Shown in pieces: positions 17,461 to 25,834 of a DNA stretch of 64,000 nucleotides. The stretch's first letter is position 1. The number at the start of each line of letters is the position of its first letter. The translations under genes and the position numbers were made by a program. Below the pieces are notes generated by a model. It was given only the letters and a program-made list of their open reading frames with translations, made no database searches and was not told where the DNA came from. Source of the DNA: CBDCVO01 sp965223085 (GTDB lineage Bacteria > Pseudomonadota > Gammaproteobacteria > Ga0077536); the NCBI GenBank assembly GCA_965223085.1, contig OZ244981.1, positions 4,464,001 to 4,528,000 of the forward strand. Direction: 5' to 3'.

Positions 17461-18447
17461 GTGCGCTGGCAACGTCACCTCAATCGTTTGCGCTGGCTGA
17501 GTTTGCTATGCGTTTTTTCGATGCTGATCGTGTTGCCCTTCGTGCATCTCTATCAGACTTATGTCGCTGCCCATGCCTACGATCTCCTAGCGCCAACGGA
17601 ACAACGAATTTACGACGTAATGGAAACCGTGACCGCACCGCTAGTTAGCGATCCGGCGAATGAGCTCGACGTGATCAAAGGAACGACATGGTCGGGCACT
17701 TTTTTTGGCCTACAGCTGAGTGATCCGTTGGCCGTTGTAGGCCAATCCGCGGCGGCGCGGCGCATTTATTGGCCCTTTGCACTCACCGCGCTGATCCCGC
17801 TCGTCGCCACATTGCTTTTTGGTCGTTTTTTCTGTGGCTGGATTTGCCCCGCGACTTTGATCTACGAACTCAATACCAATCTCACCGCGTTGCTCTCGCG
17901 TACGGGTTTTCATCTCGGTGCACGGCAATTCGATCGACGCTTTAAATACGTCGTGCTGGGCGTTGCATTATTGTTGTCTGCGCTCACCGGCTCTGTCTGG
18001 GTCGCGGCGGTTTACCCACCGCTGTTGGTTGGGCGAGAACTCTATTTCGCGATCGCACTGGGCGGTTTTGGCGCCGGCGCAGTGCTGTTCGTGTTCACAC
18101 TGCTGTTCGACATGTTAGTTGCGCGGCGCGGCTTTTGTCGCTATCTATGTCCCGGCGGCGCGCTTTATTCACTGCTCGGGCGCTATCGTTTAGTGCGCGT
18201 CCAGCGGCAAGTCGAGACGTGCAACGATTGCGCTAAATGCAATGCTATTTGCGAATTTGGTCTCGATCCGTTGCGCGACGGCTTCGGTCAAGAATGCAAT
18301 AGCTGCGCCGCGTGCATCGCAGTGTGTCCCACCGATGCGCTCAGTTTACGTATTGCCATCGCCGACGCTGCCGCCCAAGGTCCAGGCCATCTAGGGCCCC
18401 GCTTTCGTGCCCAGCGGGCGCGTGCGAGCGTACCGGCCAAGCAATGA
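17461..18447 (+). CDS. NapH-type membrane iron-sulfur protein
   Basis: About 328 residues starting at the GTG at 17461. Several transmembrane helices, two CX3CP motifs in loops (CGWICPA, CRYLCPGGA) typical of NapH/NosR, and two C-terminal 4Fe-4S ferredoxin clusters (CNDCAKCNAICEFG, CNSCAACIAVCP). The region between the first helices carries a periplasmic stretch of about 60 residues. It should oxidise quinol with the NapG-like partner. Its stop overlaps the start of the second NapG-like gene (ATGA). Confidence 0.87.
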   Translation: MRWQRHLNRLRWLSLLCVFSMLIVLPFVHLYQTYVAAHAYDLLAPTEQRIYDVMETVTAPLVSDPANELDVIKGTTWSGTFFGLQLSDPLAVVGQSAAARRIYWPFALTALIPLVATLLFGRFFCGWICPATLIYELNTNLTALLSRTGFHLGARQFDRRFKYVVLGVALLLSALTGSVWVAAVYPPLLVGRELYFAIALGGFGAGAVLFVFTLLFDMLVARRGFCRYLCPGGALYSLLGRYRLVRVQRQVETCNDCAKCNAICEFGLDPLRDGFGQECNSCAACIAVCPTDALSLRIAIADAAAQGPGHLGPRFRAQRARASVPAKQ

Positions 18448-19052
18448 AACGGCGCAGCGTCTTGCAATGCTTGGGTTACGGCGGCGGTCTCGTGGGTGCG
18501 GCCGTATTGCCTTTTGCTCTCACGCGCTTGGTCGCGCCGCCGGTCGCGTTCGAGGCCCACCGCCATTTGCGCCCGCCGGGGGCGTTCGAAGATGACGAAG
18601 CGTTCGTCAGCGCTTGTATCGGCTGCGGACTATGCGGAGAAATCTGCCCGCCGCGCTGCATCAAGTTCCATCGTCGCGAAGGCGGTGGCGCCCAGGGTAC
18701 ACCCTATATCGATCCCGAGCAGCGTGGCTGTACTTTGTGCGGCAAATGCATGGCAACGTGCCCAACCGCCGCACTCAAGCCCGTGCCCCCCGAAGATGTC
18801 ACCATGGGCATTGCCCAAATCGATCGCGCAGCCTGCTATCCCTGGGTCGATCGCGGCATTTGCGGCGCCTGCGTAAGCGTATGCCCGCTAGGCGAGCGCG
18901 CGATCGGTTTTGAAATGTGGGGGCAATATCGACCGGTGATCACCCGCGATTGTGTCGGTTGTGGTCTTTGCGTCGAAGTCTGCCCACACCCGAGTTTGCC
19001 GATTCGCGTTGTAGCACGCGCCCAAGCTACGATTACATCCCACGCGGTATGA
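18444..19052 (+). CDS. NapG-type ferredoxin (second copy)
   Basis: A 202-residue protein starting at an ATG that overlaps the NapH-like stop. The N-terminus (KRRSVLQCLGYGGGLVGAA) is a Tat-like signal with adjacent arginines. Four cluster motifs follow: CIGCGLCGEICP, CTLCGKCMATCP, CGACVSVCP and CVGCGLCVEVCP. It parallels the first NapG-like gene in layout (RPPGAF versus RPPGAL after the signal), so the pair looks like an old duplication. Two NapG-type proteins in one nap-like cluster is unusual. Its stop overlaps the next start. Confidence 0.85.
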   Translation: MKRRSVLQCLGYGGGLVGAAVLPFALTRLVAPPVAFEAHRHLRPPGAFEDDEAFVSACIGCGLCGEICPPRCIKFHRREGGGAQGTPYIDPEQRGCTLCGKCMATCPTAALKPVPPEDVTMGIAQIDRAACYPWVDRGICGACVSVCPLGERAIGFEMWGQYRPVITRDCVGCGLCVEVCPHPSLPIRVVARAQATITSHAV

Positions 19053-19654
19053 GGGATCCCACGACCGTGCTCACCTCCAAATTCGCCATGCAGCTAACGC
19101 TTTGCGCCTTGTTGTTGTGGTCGCTGCGCGGCTACGCGCACCATGTCTTGGGCCGCCCGTCCTACAATCTAAACGAGGACTCCAATACCCCACCCAGTCT
19201 CCAGGTCGAGACTCGCATCGGCGAGTATTTTATTGCCTATATGGTGTTCCCGGCTTTCCCACAACCCAATCAACCTGGCCGCGTTAATTTCTATGCCTCA
19301 CATCTTGACTCCGGTGCACCGTACACCGGTACAGTCAACTTTGCGGTGCGCGATGACAACTGGTTCAACACGCGACGTGAGATGTTGGGCGTGCAGGAGG
19401 CCGACGATAATGTCTTCCGCCAGCGTTTCGAATTTCGTGAAGCAGGGAAGTATTTGATCACCGCGAGCTTCGAAGCTGGCGGTGATCCTTATGTGATCGA
19501 CTTCCCTCTCCGCATCGGACAAGCGCCACCGTTCGGACCGCTAGGGGTTTGCATTACCCTGCTCATACTTATCCTCGGTGGCACCACGTTGCTGAAACAT
19601 AAGCGCGTATTGCGCGCCAAATTACGCGCCGGACGCGCCGACACGCCGCCATGA
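19049..19654 (+). CDS. Exported protein with C-terminal membrane anchor
   Basis: About 201 residues from an ATG that overlaps the previous stop; Met14 would give a cleaner signal peptide (MQLTLCALLLWSLRGYAHH). A beta-rich periplasmic region follows (GRVNFYASHLDSGAPYTG, REAGKYLITASFEAGG), then a transmembrane helix (GVCITLLILILGGTTLL) and a basic tail. The middle is reminiscent of YtkA/FixH-like immunoglobulin-type domains, but I do not firmly recognise it. An HH pair just after the signal cleavage region could bind metal. Position inside the cluster, with 4-bp overlaps on both sides, argues for a dedicated role. Confidence 0.7.
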   Translation: MRDPTTVLTSKFAMQLTLCALLLWSLRGYAHHVLGRPSYNLNEDSNTPPSLQVETRIGEYFIAYMVFPAFPQPNQPGRVNFYASHLDSGAPYTGTVNFAVRDDNWFNTRREMLGVQEADDNVFRQRFEFREAGKYLITASFEAGGDPYVIDFPLRIGQAPPFGPLGVCITLLILILGGTTLLKHKRVLRAKLRAGRADTPP

Positions 19655-21177
19655 TCATGACCCACGCGGGCCTACCCTGGGGCTGGACCTTAGCGGTGTG
19701 CATCTTTATGGTGGCCAATAGTGCACATCTGTTAATAGCACTTGATGGGGGCCCCGGCGTGGGGCGTCTATCACGCCGCGACGCGCCGTTGCGCCGCGCT
19801 GTCATCGATCGCCTATTGCGCCGCCGTTGGCCACTGTTAGCGCTGAAAATCTGCCTGGCCGCGGTATTCTTATTGGTAATCACCGTGGGCCTCTTTGGTA
19901 CACCGCTGGCCAAGCATAATCTCGCCACTGTGTTGACCTGGAACCTCTGGTGGAGCGGCTTGATCCTGGCCGTGCTTTTTACCGGCAGCGCGTGGTGCGC
20001 AATCTGTCCTTGGGACAATATCGCCACCTGGCTAGTAAGACGGGGATCCTGGGCACGCCGCGGTGTCGGCGGAAGCCTCGACTTACGCGTGCCGAAAACC
20101 TTACGCAATCTATGGCCGGCTTGCGCTATGTTGATTGCTTTGAGTTGGCTCGAACTAGGTTGGGGTGTGACGACGGATCCGTACGCGACGGGGTTGCTGG
20201 CCTTGTTTATGATAGTCGCCGCCACCGCGAGCTTAGCGCTGTTCGAACGCAAAGCCTTTTGCCGCTACTTCTGCCCAGTGGGGCGCACCATCGGGGCCTA
20301 CTCACAACTCGCAATGGTCGAGTTACGCCCCCTGAATGAGCGCGTTTGCCAACGCTGCACGACGCTCGCCTGCTTTCACGGAGATAAGCAAACACCACCA
20401 TGCCCGACCCAACTTGTGATGGGGCGTCTGAAACAGAGCACCTACTGCACTGCCTGTGGACACTGCGTACGTAGCTGCCCGGATCATAACGTCACTTGGC
20501 GCCTACGTCCGCCGACGCTTGAGCTTGCCGACGATGCGCGAGCGCATTGGGACGAGGCGTGGTTTTTACTGGTGTTGCTCGCGCTGACTGCGGTGCATGG
20601 CTTTAGCATGACGCCCTGGTGGGAGCGTCTCATGGTCGGCATCGCTGGCCTCCTCGGCGATAGCGGTCGACTGCTGTGGAGTTTTTCGGTCGCCATGCTC
20701 ATCGGCATGGTCGTGCCGCTCGCGCTGTACGCGCTGAGCATTGCGCTGATGCGGATCGCCGCGCGTCGGCGCGTGCGTTATCGACGCTTATTTGCGGATT
20801 TTGCTTGCATCGCTTTGCCGCTCGCGTTCGCGTATCACCTCGCCCACAATCTCACACATCTAGCCCGCGAAAGCGATGGCTTCCTCGACGTCCTCGCCAA
20901 CCCCTTCGGCATCGATGCGTTACCGCTGGGCATGGCCGCGCTGCACCAGCGTCACTTGCACGCCTTGCTGCCCCAGGATGTAATGTTCGCATTGCAAGCC
21001 GTGTTACTCGCCGGCGGCTTCTGGTTAGCGCTGAAGCTTATCCGCCACCGCTACCACCGCGTACCGGTACTCACGCAACACGGCCGAGTTGGCGCGCTAC
21101 CGGCGGTATTATTCGCTGCCGCCGTAACCGCGCTGAATACAGCATTGATGATGCAACCGATGACGATGCGCTTCTAG
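19651..21177 (+). CDS. NosR/NapH-like polytopic iron-sulfur protein
   Basis: A 508-residue membrane protein with about ten hydrophobic segments. Two CX3CP motifs lie in loops (CAICPWD, CRYFCPVG), and there is a Cys-rich cytoplasmic stretch with CQRCTTLACFHG and CTACGHCVRSCP, the latter a 4Fe-4S motif. It lacks the N-terminal FMN domain of NosR, and its C-terminal half adds five or six helices with several His (AYHLAHNLTHLA, LHQRHLHAL) that could ligate haem b. It may be a second quinol-interacting module beside the NapH-like protein. ATG overlaps the upstream stop by four bases. Confidence 0.8.
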   Translation: MIMTHAGLPWGWTLAVCIFMVANSAHLLIALDGGPGVGRLSRRDAPLRRAVIDRLLRRRWPLLALKICLAAVFLLVITVGLFGTPLAKHNLATVLTWNLWWSGLILAVLFTGSAWCAICPWDNIATWLVRRGSWARRGVGGSLDLRVPKTLRNLWPACAMLIALSWLELGWGVTTDPYATGLLALFMIVAATASLALFERKAFCRYFCPVGRTIGAYSQLAMVELRPLNERVCQRCTTLACFHGDKQTPPCPTQLVMGRLKQSTYCTACGHCVRSCPDHNVTWRLRPPTLELADDARAHWDEAWFLLVLLALTAVHGFSMTPWWERLMVGIAGLLGDSGRLLWSFSVAMLIGMVVPLALYALSIALMRIAARRRVRYRRLFADFACIALPLAFAYHLAHNLTHLARESDGFLDVLANPFGIDALPLGMAALHQRHLHALLPQDVMFALQAVLLAGGFWLALKLIRHRYHRVPVLTQHGRVGALPAVLFAAAVTALNTALMMQPMTMRF

Positions 21178-21198
21178 CACTCGCCACTGGATCACCCT

Positions 21199-21801
21199 AT
21201 GGATCGACGAAGATTCTTGAAAGCCGGCATTCACAAGGCCACCGACACCGCGGTTGCAGCGGCAGAAACGCATGCGCGACGGCGGGCGCAGCGCTGGATC
21301 CGACCACCCTATGCGCTAGATGAACTGTCGTTTCTGACCACCTGCACCCGTTGTGGGGACTGTATCGCAGCGTGCCCGCACGGGGTCATTTTCGCGTTGC
21401 CGGCGCGTCTCGGTGCGCAAGTCGTGGGTACGCCCGCACTCGATCTGCTGCACAACGCCTGCGCGTTATGTGAGGCGTGGCCGTGCGTGGTGAGTTGCGA
21501 ACCAGGGGCGCTACGACGCCCGCCGACATCTGCCAGCGACGAGGCAGAAGCGGCGACAAGCTGCACGCCATTGCCGCAGCTAGCCAAGGCCGCGATCGAC
21601 CCCACCACGTGCCTACCCTATCGCGGACCTGAATGCGGCGCCTGCGGGGAGAGCTGCCCCGTCGCGGGTGCCCTAGTTTGGTCGGGTGAAACGCCGCGCA
21701 TCGACCCCGACTTATGCGTCGGTTGCGCGCAGTGTCGCAGCACCTGCATAACCGATCCACCGGCGATCGCGATTCGTTCCGTTTACCATAGCGACACCTG
21801 A
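21199..21801 (+). CDS. NapF-like ferredoxin
   Basis: A 200-residue protein, the last of the cluster, starting 21 nt after the preceding stop. The N-terminus DRRRFLKAGIHKA has a twin-Arg-like start but almost no hydrophobic region, so it is probably cytosolic as NapF is. Cluster motifs: CTRCGDCIAACPHG, then CALCEAWPCVVSCEP (one altered spacing), CGACGESCP and CVGCAQCRSTC. NapF assists NapA maturation on the cytoplasmic side, and its presence supports a nap-type maturation route even though NapD is absent. Confidence 0.8.
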   Translation: MDRRRFLKAGIHKATDTAVAAAETHARRRAQRWIRPPYALDELSFLTTCTRCGDCIAACPHGVIFALPARLGAQVVGTPALDLLHNACALCEAWPCVVSCEPGALRRPPTSASDEAEAATSCTPLPQLAKAAIDPTTCLPYRGPECGACGESCPVAGALVWSGETPRIDPDLCVGCAQCRSTCITDPPAIAIRSVYHSDT

Positions 21802-22056
21802 CGCCGCTGTGACACGGCTCCGGATGAAATGAAACGCACCACGACCGGAAGTCCGCAGCGTAGCGAGCGCCACCTACATTATTATCCTAGAATCCTCAGT
21901 TGACCGCGTCGAGCGAGCTAGCGGTTCGGTGTACCGATGATAACGTGTCTCTCAGTTTCACTCATTAGGTCAACGCCGCGACGACCTCCAGTGCCCGTCT
22001 CGCGCGGTGCGGGGCGGCGTTATAACGCGTCGTAATCGATCAAACTATTCCGCCAC
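21802..22056. other. Intergenic region after the nap-like cluster
   Basis: 255 bases with no supported reading frame, no clear U-tract terminator and no obvious promoter pair. If the next gene starts at its internal Met (22159), the gap is 357 bases. Confidence 0.35.
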
Positions 22057-24513
22057 GTGATACCTTGCCAGACACCACTAGAGACGCAGCTTGAATGCCG
22101 TGCAACTGAGGATGCTAGGATTATCCGCGCTGGCGCGACAATAAGCCGCCTCGGCGCGATGATGTTTGCGCTCTCGATCGCCGCAGGCGCTGAGCTACTC
22201 GCCGAGGAGCTGCCCGGGGTCGGCACCGACGCGGTGTTGGCGCATAAATTGGCGCGCGCACTGCACGCCAAAGGGCCATCCTACCAAGCGCGTACCGCGC
22301 ACCTCGGCGCCGCTGGAACACCACGATATACGAATCGTTTGCTACTCGAAGACGCTCCCTATCTGATTCAACACGCCCACAATCCGGTGAATTGGTTTCC
22401 CTGGGGCCGGGAAGCTTTTGCGCAAGCGAAAGCAGAAGACAAACCGATTTTTTTGTCGATTGGCTATGCAACTTGCCATTGGTGTCATGTGATGGCGCAG
22501 GAAAGTTTCGATAACGTGGCGATTGCGCGCGTCTTGAACGAAAACTTCATCGCGATCAAAGTCGATCGTGAGCGCCGCCCGGCCGTTGATAACGTGTATA
22601 TGACCGCGGCAAGATTGATGATGGAATCCACCGGCTGGCCGCTGTCCAGCTTTTTAACCGTGAATGGCAACACGTTTTGGGCCGGTACCTATTTTCCTCC
22701 TGAACAATTCTCGCAACTGCTCAAAGAAATCAGTCAAAGTTGGCGTGAGCGGCGTGACGATATTGAACGCCAAGCACAACGAATTGCGACCTCCGTCGAA
22801 GAACTTACGCGCAACAAGCGCGCGACCCGGCGTATCGACGAAGCCACGCTTGAAAACGCGCTGGCAGCACTGCGACACGCCCGTGACCCACAATACGGTG
22901 GCCTCGGACGGGGACCAAAGTTCCCCCGAGCATCCACCTACTTGTTCTTAATCGACCATGCGCTGCGCGCCAACGACTCGGCGATAAGTTCATGGATTAA
23001 ATTCGATTTAGATGCAATCGCAAATGGCGGCATTCACGATCTGCTTGGTGGCGGTTTTCACCGCTATAGCGTCGACCGTCGCTGGCACATCCCACACTTC
23101 GAGAAAATGCTCTACACCCAGGCGCAGTTGTTACGCGTCTATCTACACGCTTATCAGTTGTTGGGTGAGGCACGTTATGCCACGGTTGTCGCTCGCATCG
23201 TCGCCTTTCTCGATCGCGAAATGCGGCACCCCGAAGGCGGCTATTTCGCCGCGCTCGACGCCGATAGCCCCGGCGGTGAAGGACAATACTACCTCTGGAC
23301 ACGCACAGAGATCGAAAAACTACTGACGCCGAACTTGTCCGCCCTGGCGATTGATTGGTATCAGCTCTCCGAGCGCGGCAATTTCGACGGCGCAAACGTT
23401 TTGCACGTCAGCCAAAATGCCAGGGTGTTCGCGGCAAAACACGGCCTCTCGGCGACACAGTGGGGCGTTTACCGCACGCAGATCGAACAAACACTGCTGG
23501 CTCGACGGGCGCAGCGCCCGCGGCCGGCACGCGATGAGAAAATCGTCACCGCCTGGAATGCCATGCTGATCACGGCCCTCGCGGAAGCGTCGCTGATACT
23601 CGAGGAACCGACCTACCTGACGCGCGCGATCGCGTGCGCGAACTTCTTACTGCACGCCCACCGAACCGAGAAAAATCTCTTGTGGCGTTCTACGTTTCAA
23701 GGTCATGGCGGCGTTAACGCCGTGGCGTCGGATTACGCGGCCCTGATCGAATCGTTAATTGCACTTTACGACGCGACCCGCAATAGCCAGTGGCTCACGC
23801 GCGCCACGGAATTACAGCACATATTGGACGAGAACTATTGGGATGCTAAATCCGGCGCTTATTTCATGAGCATGGCCAAGCGGGATGTTCCGCTAATGGC
23901 ACGCCCGAAATCGCTCGAAGATAGCGCCGTCCCAGCAGGCAACGCGATGGCGTTGACCGCACTGGTCGGACTTAACAATCGCAGCGCCGACCTCGCGTTC
24001 GAAAAACGCATCGATGAATTGCTCGCAGCGATCGCCGGGGATCTGAGGGCACGCCCGACGGCACATACTTATGCGCTCCGTGGACATGAAATATTTCGTC
24101 GGGGCGATAATGGACCGATCCGCTACGCAGCGCGCGGTGCCGTGCGAATTACGACCCGGCAGCAGCGGGATCGCATCGCGATTGAGCTTAAGATAAAGCC
24201 AGGGTGGCATATACAAGCTCACGAACCCTTGCAAGAAGATTTGATTGGAACGTCGTTATCGATAGCGGCGCCGTCCGCTCAGGGGCCGTCACTGCAGATC
24301 ATCTATCCCCCAGCGGTAATTAAAAATTTGTCGTTTCGCGAACACCGCTTGGCGCTGTACGAAGACGAGGTGGTCATCACTGCAAAGGGGAGCCGCGGTG
24401 CGCAACAAAGCACGAAAATCCTTCCACTGCAGTTAAGCTTACAAGCGTGCAACAATCGCGTGTGCCTACCGCCCGAGCGAGTTGCACTGAACACACCCAC
24501 TACCCACCGATGA
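22057..24513 (+). CDS. YyaL/DUF255 thioredoxin-fold protein with DsbD-alpha-like C-terminus
   Basis: Up to 818 residues; the frame opens at a GTG (22057), but Met35 (22159) gives a neat signal-like start (MMFALSIAAGAELLA). Residues about 85-250 form the DUF255 thioredoxin-like domain with the CHWC motif (YATCHWCHVM) and NRERRP-like VDRERRPAVD. A six-hairpin glycosidase-like domain follows, as in YyaL/SPATA20. After about residue 690 an extra domain (IRYAARGAVRITT, KPGWHIQAHEP, LSLQACNNRVCLPP) resembles the periplasmic N-terminal domain of DsbD with its Cys pair. YyaL homologues are normally cytosolic and lack this part, so the fusion suggests an exported, thiol-active protein. Confidence 0.8.
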   Translation: MIPCQTPLETQLECRATEDARIIRAGATISRLGAMMFALSIAAGAELLAEELPGVGTDAVLAHKLARALHAKGPSYQARTAHLGAAGTPRYTNRLLLEDAPYLIQHAHNPVNWFPWGREAFAQAKAEDKPIFLSIGYATCHWCHVMAQESFDNVAIARVLNENFIAIKVDRERRPAVDNVYMTAARLMMESTGWPLSSFLTVNGNTFWAGTYFPPEQFSQLLKEISQSWRERRDDIERQAQRIATSVEELTRNKRATRRIDEATLENALAALRHARDPQYGGLGRGPKFPRASTYLFLIDHALRANDSAISSWIKFDLDAIANGGIHDLLGGGFHRYSVDRRWHIPHFEKMLYTQAQLLRVYLHAYQLLGEARYATVVARIVAFLDREMRHPEGGYFAALDADSPGGEGQYYLWTRTEIEKLLTPNLSALAIDWYQLSERGNFDGANVLHVSQNARVFAAKHGLSATQWGVYRTQIEQTLLARRAQRPRPARDEKIVTAWNAMLITALAEASLILEEPTYLTRAIACANFLLHAHRTEKNLLWRSTFQGHGGVNAVASDYAALIESLIALYDATRNSQWLTRATELQHILDENYWDAKSGAYFMSMAKRDVPLMARPKSLEDSAVPAGNAMALTALVGLNNRSADLAFEKRIDELLAAIAGDLRARPTAHTYALRGHEIFRRGDNGPIRYAARGAVRITTRQQRDRIAIELKIKPGWHIQAHEPLQEDLIGTSLSIAAPSAQGPSLQIIYPPAVIKNLSFREHRLALYEDEVVITAKGSRGAQQSTKILPLQLSLQACNNRVCLPPERVALNTPTTHR

Positions 24514-24526
24514 CGAAAATATAACC

Positions 24527-25426
24527 ATGACCCGACGACGAATCGCGCGGCTCGTGCAGGCCACCGCACTGACTGAAGGCGCAGGCGTGACGGTACACCG
24601 CACTATCGGAACAGCTGCGTTACCTCACTTCGATCCTTTTCTCATGCTCGATCACTTCGGCAGCGATGAGCCCAACGAGTACCTCGCAGGATTTCCGGCG
24701 CACCCCCACCGCGGCTTTAACACCCTCACCTATATGCTCGACGGCCACTTGCAGCACCGGGACAGTATGGGCAACGAAGGCGACCTGCAGGCCGGTGGGA
24801 TCCAATGGATGAAGGCCGGCAGCGGCGTCATTCATGCGGAAATGCCGCAGCAGACCGCAGGCCTCATGCGCGGTTTTCAACTCTGGATCAATCTGCCCGC
24901 CGCGCAGAAAATGAGCGCCCCAGCATACCAAGAATTCTCACCGGCCGCGGTGCCGGTAGCACAGCACGAGGCCGCAACCGTGCGCGTGGTCGCCGGCAGC
25001 TATGCAGATGTAAGCGGGCCGATCAACGATCCCCATACCGACATCCGGTATCTCGATGTCGCCTTGGCGGCGGGCGCATCGTTTAGTCTCACGCTGCCCA
25101 GCGATCTGAGCGCGTTCATCTATGTGTTCGAGGGCCGCGCCACGATCGCTGCGGAAACCGTTCCGGGCCACGCCCTCGCCGTGCTGACAACGGGCGATCA
25201 CATCGAGCTCGTCGCTACCGAAGCACTGCGCTTTCTACTGCTCGCCGGCCGCCCGATTAACGAGCCTATCGTGCAATACGGCCCCTTCGTGATGAACTCC
25301 CGTGAGGAAATTCAGCGAGCTTTCGACGACTACCATAACGGGAACTTAGTCCGCACCCGGGCGCAGTGGATTTCGGACAAAAATATAAGCGCGGACGGTA
25401 CGCAGGTGGATCGCGTCGACAAGTAA
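24527..25426 (+). CDS. Pirin family protein
   Basis: A 299-residue two-cupin protein of the pirin family. The metal site lies in the N-terminal cupin: HPHRGFNTLTYMLDG gives two His, and a later His and Glu follow in AGSGVIHAEMP. FDPFLMLDHFG is the family's opening signature. Bacterial pirins are cytosolic Fe proteins, some with quercetinase activity, others regulatory. It starts 13 nt after the previous gene without a good Shine-Dalgarno. Confidence 0.92.
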   Translation: MTRRRIARLVQATALTEGAGVTVHRTIGTAALPHFDPFLMLDHFGSDEPNEYLAGFPAHPHRGFNTLTYMLDGHLQHRDSMGNEGDLQAGGIQWMKAGSGVIHAEMPQQTAGLMRGFQLWINLPAAQKMSAPAYQEFSPAAVPVAQHEAATVRVVAGSYADVSGPINDPHTDIRYLDVALAAGASFSLTLPSDLSAFIYVFEGRATIAAETVPGHALAVLTTGDHIELVATEALRFLLLAGRPINEPIVQYGPFVMNSREEIQRAFDDYHNGNLVRTRAQWISDKNISADGTQVDRVDK

Positions 25427-25834
25427 ACTGCAGCACGGATTCGAAATCCCGGTACGGGCCGCAAGGACCTGCGGGTTCTGCGAGTGTAAAAATATTTGAC
25501 AACCCCACACCATGGTGCCGCTGCGTTTAAGTGATTGATTTAAAAACGCTAGTCTGATTAACCCTATCTTTTTTCGCTTATTTTTACGGCGCCTTGGTCC
25601 AGAAAATTGTAAAATTTTTGTGGCCCAATTCACATTTCTCGATAGTAAATACTTGAAATCACGTTTGTTTATTTTCTGGTACGGGTTTTGCATTTACTTA
25701 TATTCGCGGCTCACAGGAATTAGATTGGTATTGTCCACAGTTGCAGGGCAACCATAAGAAAGAAGCAAAATGATCGCGTAGCTGTGAATGGCGTCGTGAG
25801 TGTCGGTAATGTAACAAGGACAAGGAGACGACTG
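25427..25834. other. AT-rich intergenic region before the PEP-CTERM gene
   Basis: 408 bases, markedly AT-rich from about 25490 to 25760. It contains the sigma-54 type promoter at 25677-25692 and the Shine-Dalgarno AAGGAG at 25821-25826. No coding frame is supported. Confidence 0.6.
25677..25692 (+). promoter_or_regulatory. Sigma-54 (RpoN) type promoter
   Basis: TGGTACGGGTTTTGCA fits TGGCACG-N4-TTGCA with one mismatch (T for C) and correct GG-to-GC spacing. It lies 143 bp before the PEP-CTERM ATG. PEP-CTERM genes in several proteobacteria are known to be under RpoN with PrsK/PrsR, so the fit is biologically coherent. Confidence 0.6.

Noticed and set aside
25437..25460. tRNA T-arm-like sequence (GATTCGAAATC)
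   Set aside because: No acceptor, D or anticodon arms can be formed around it.
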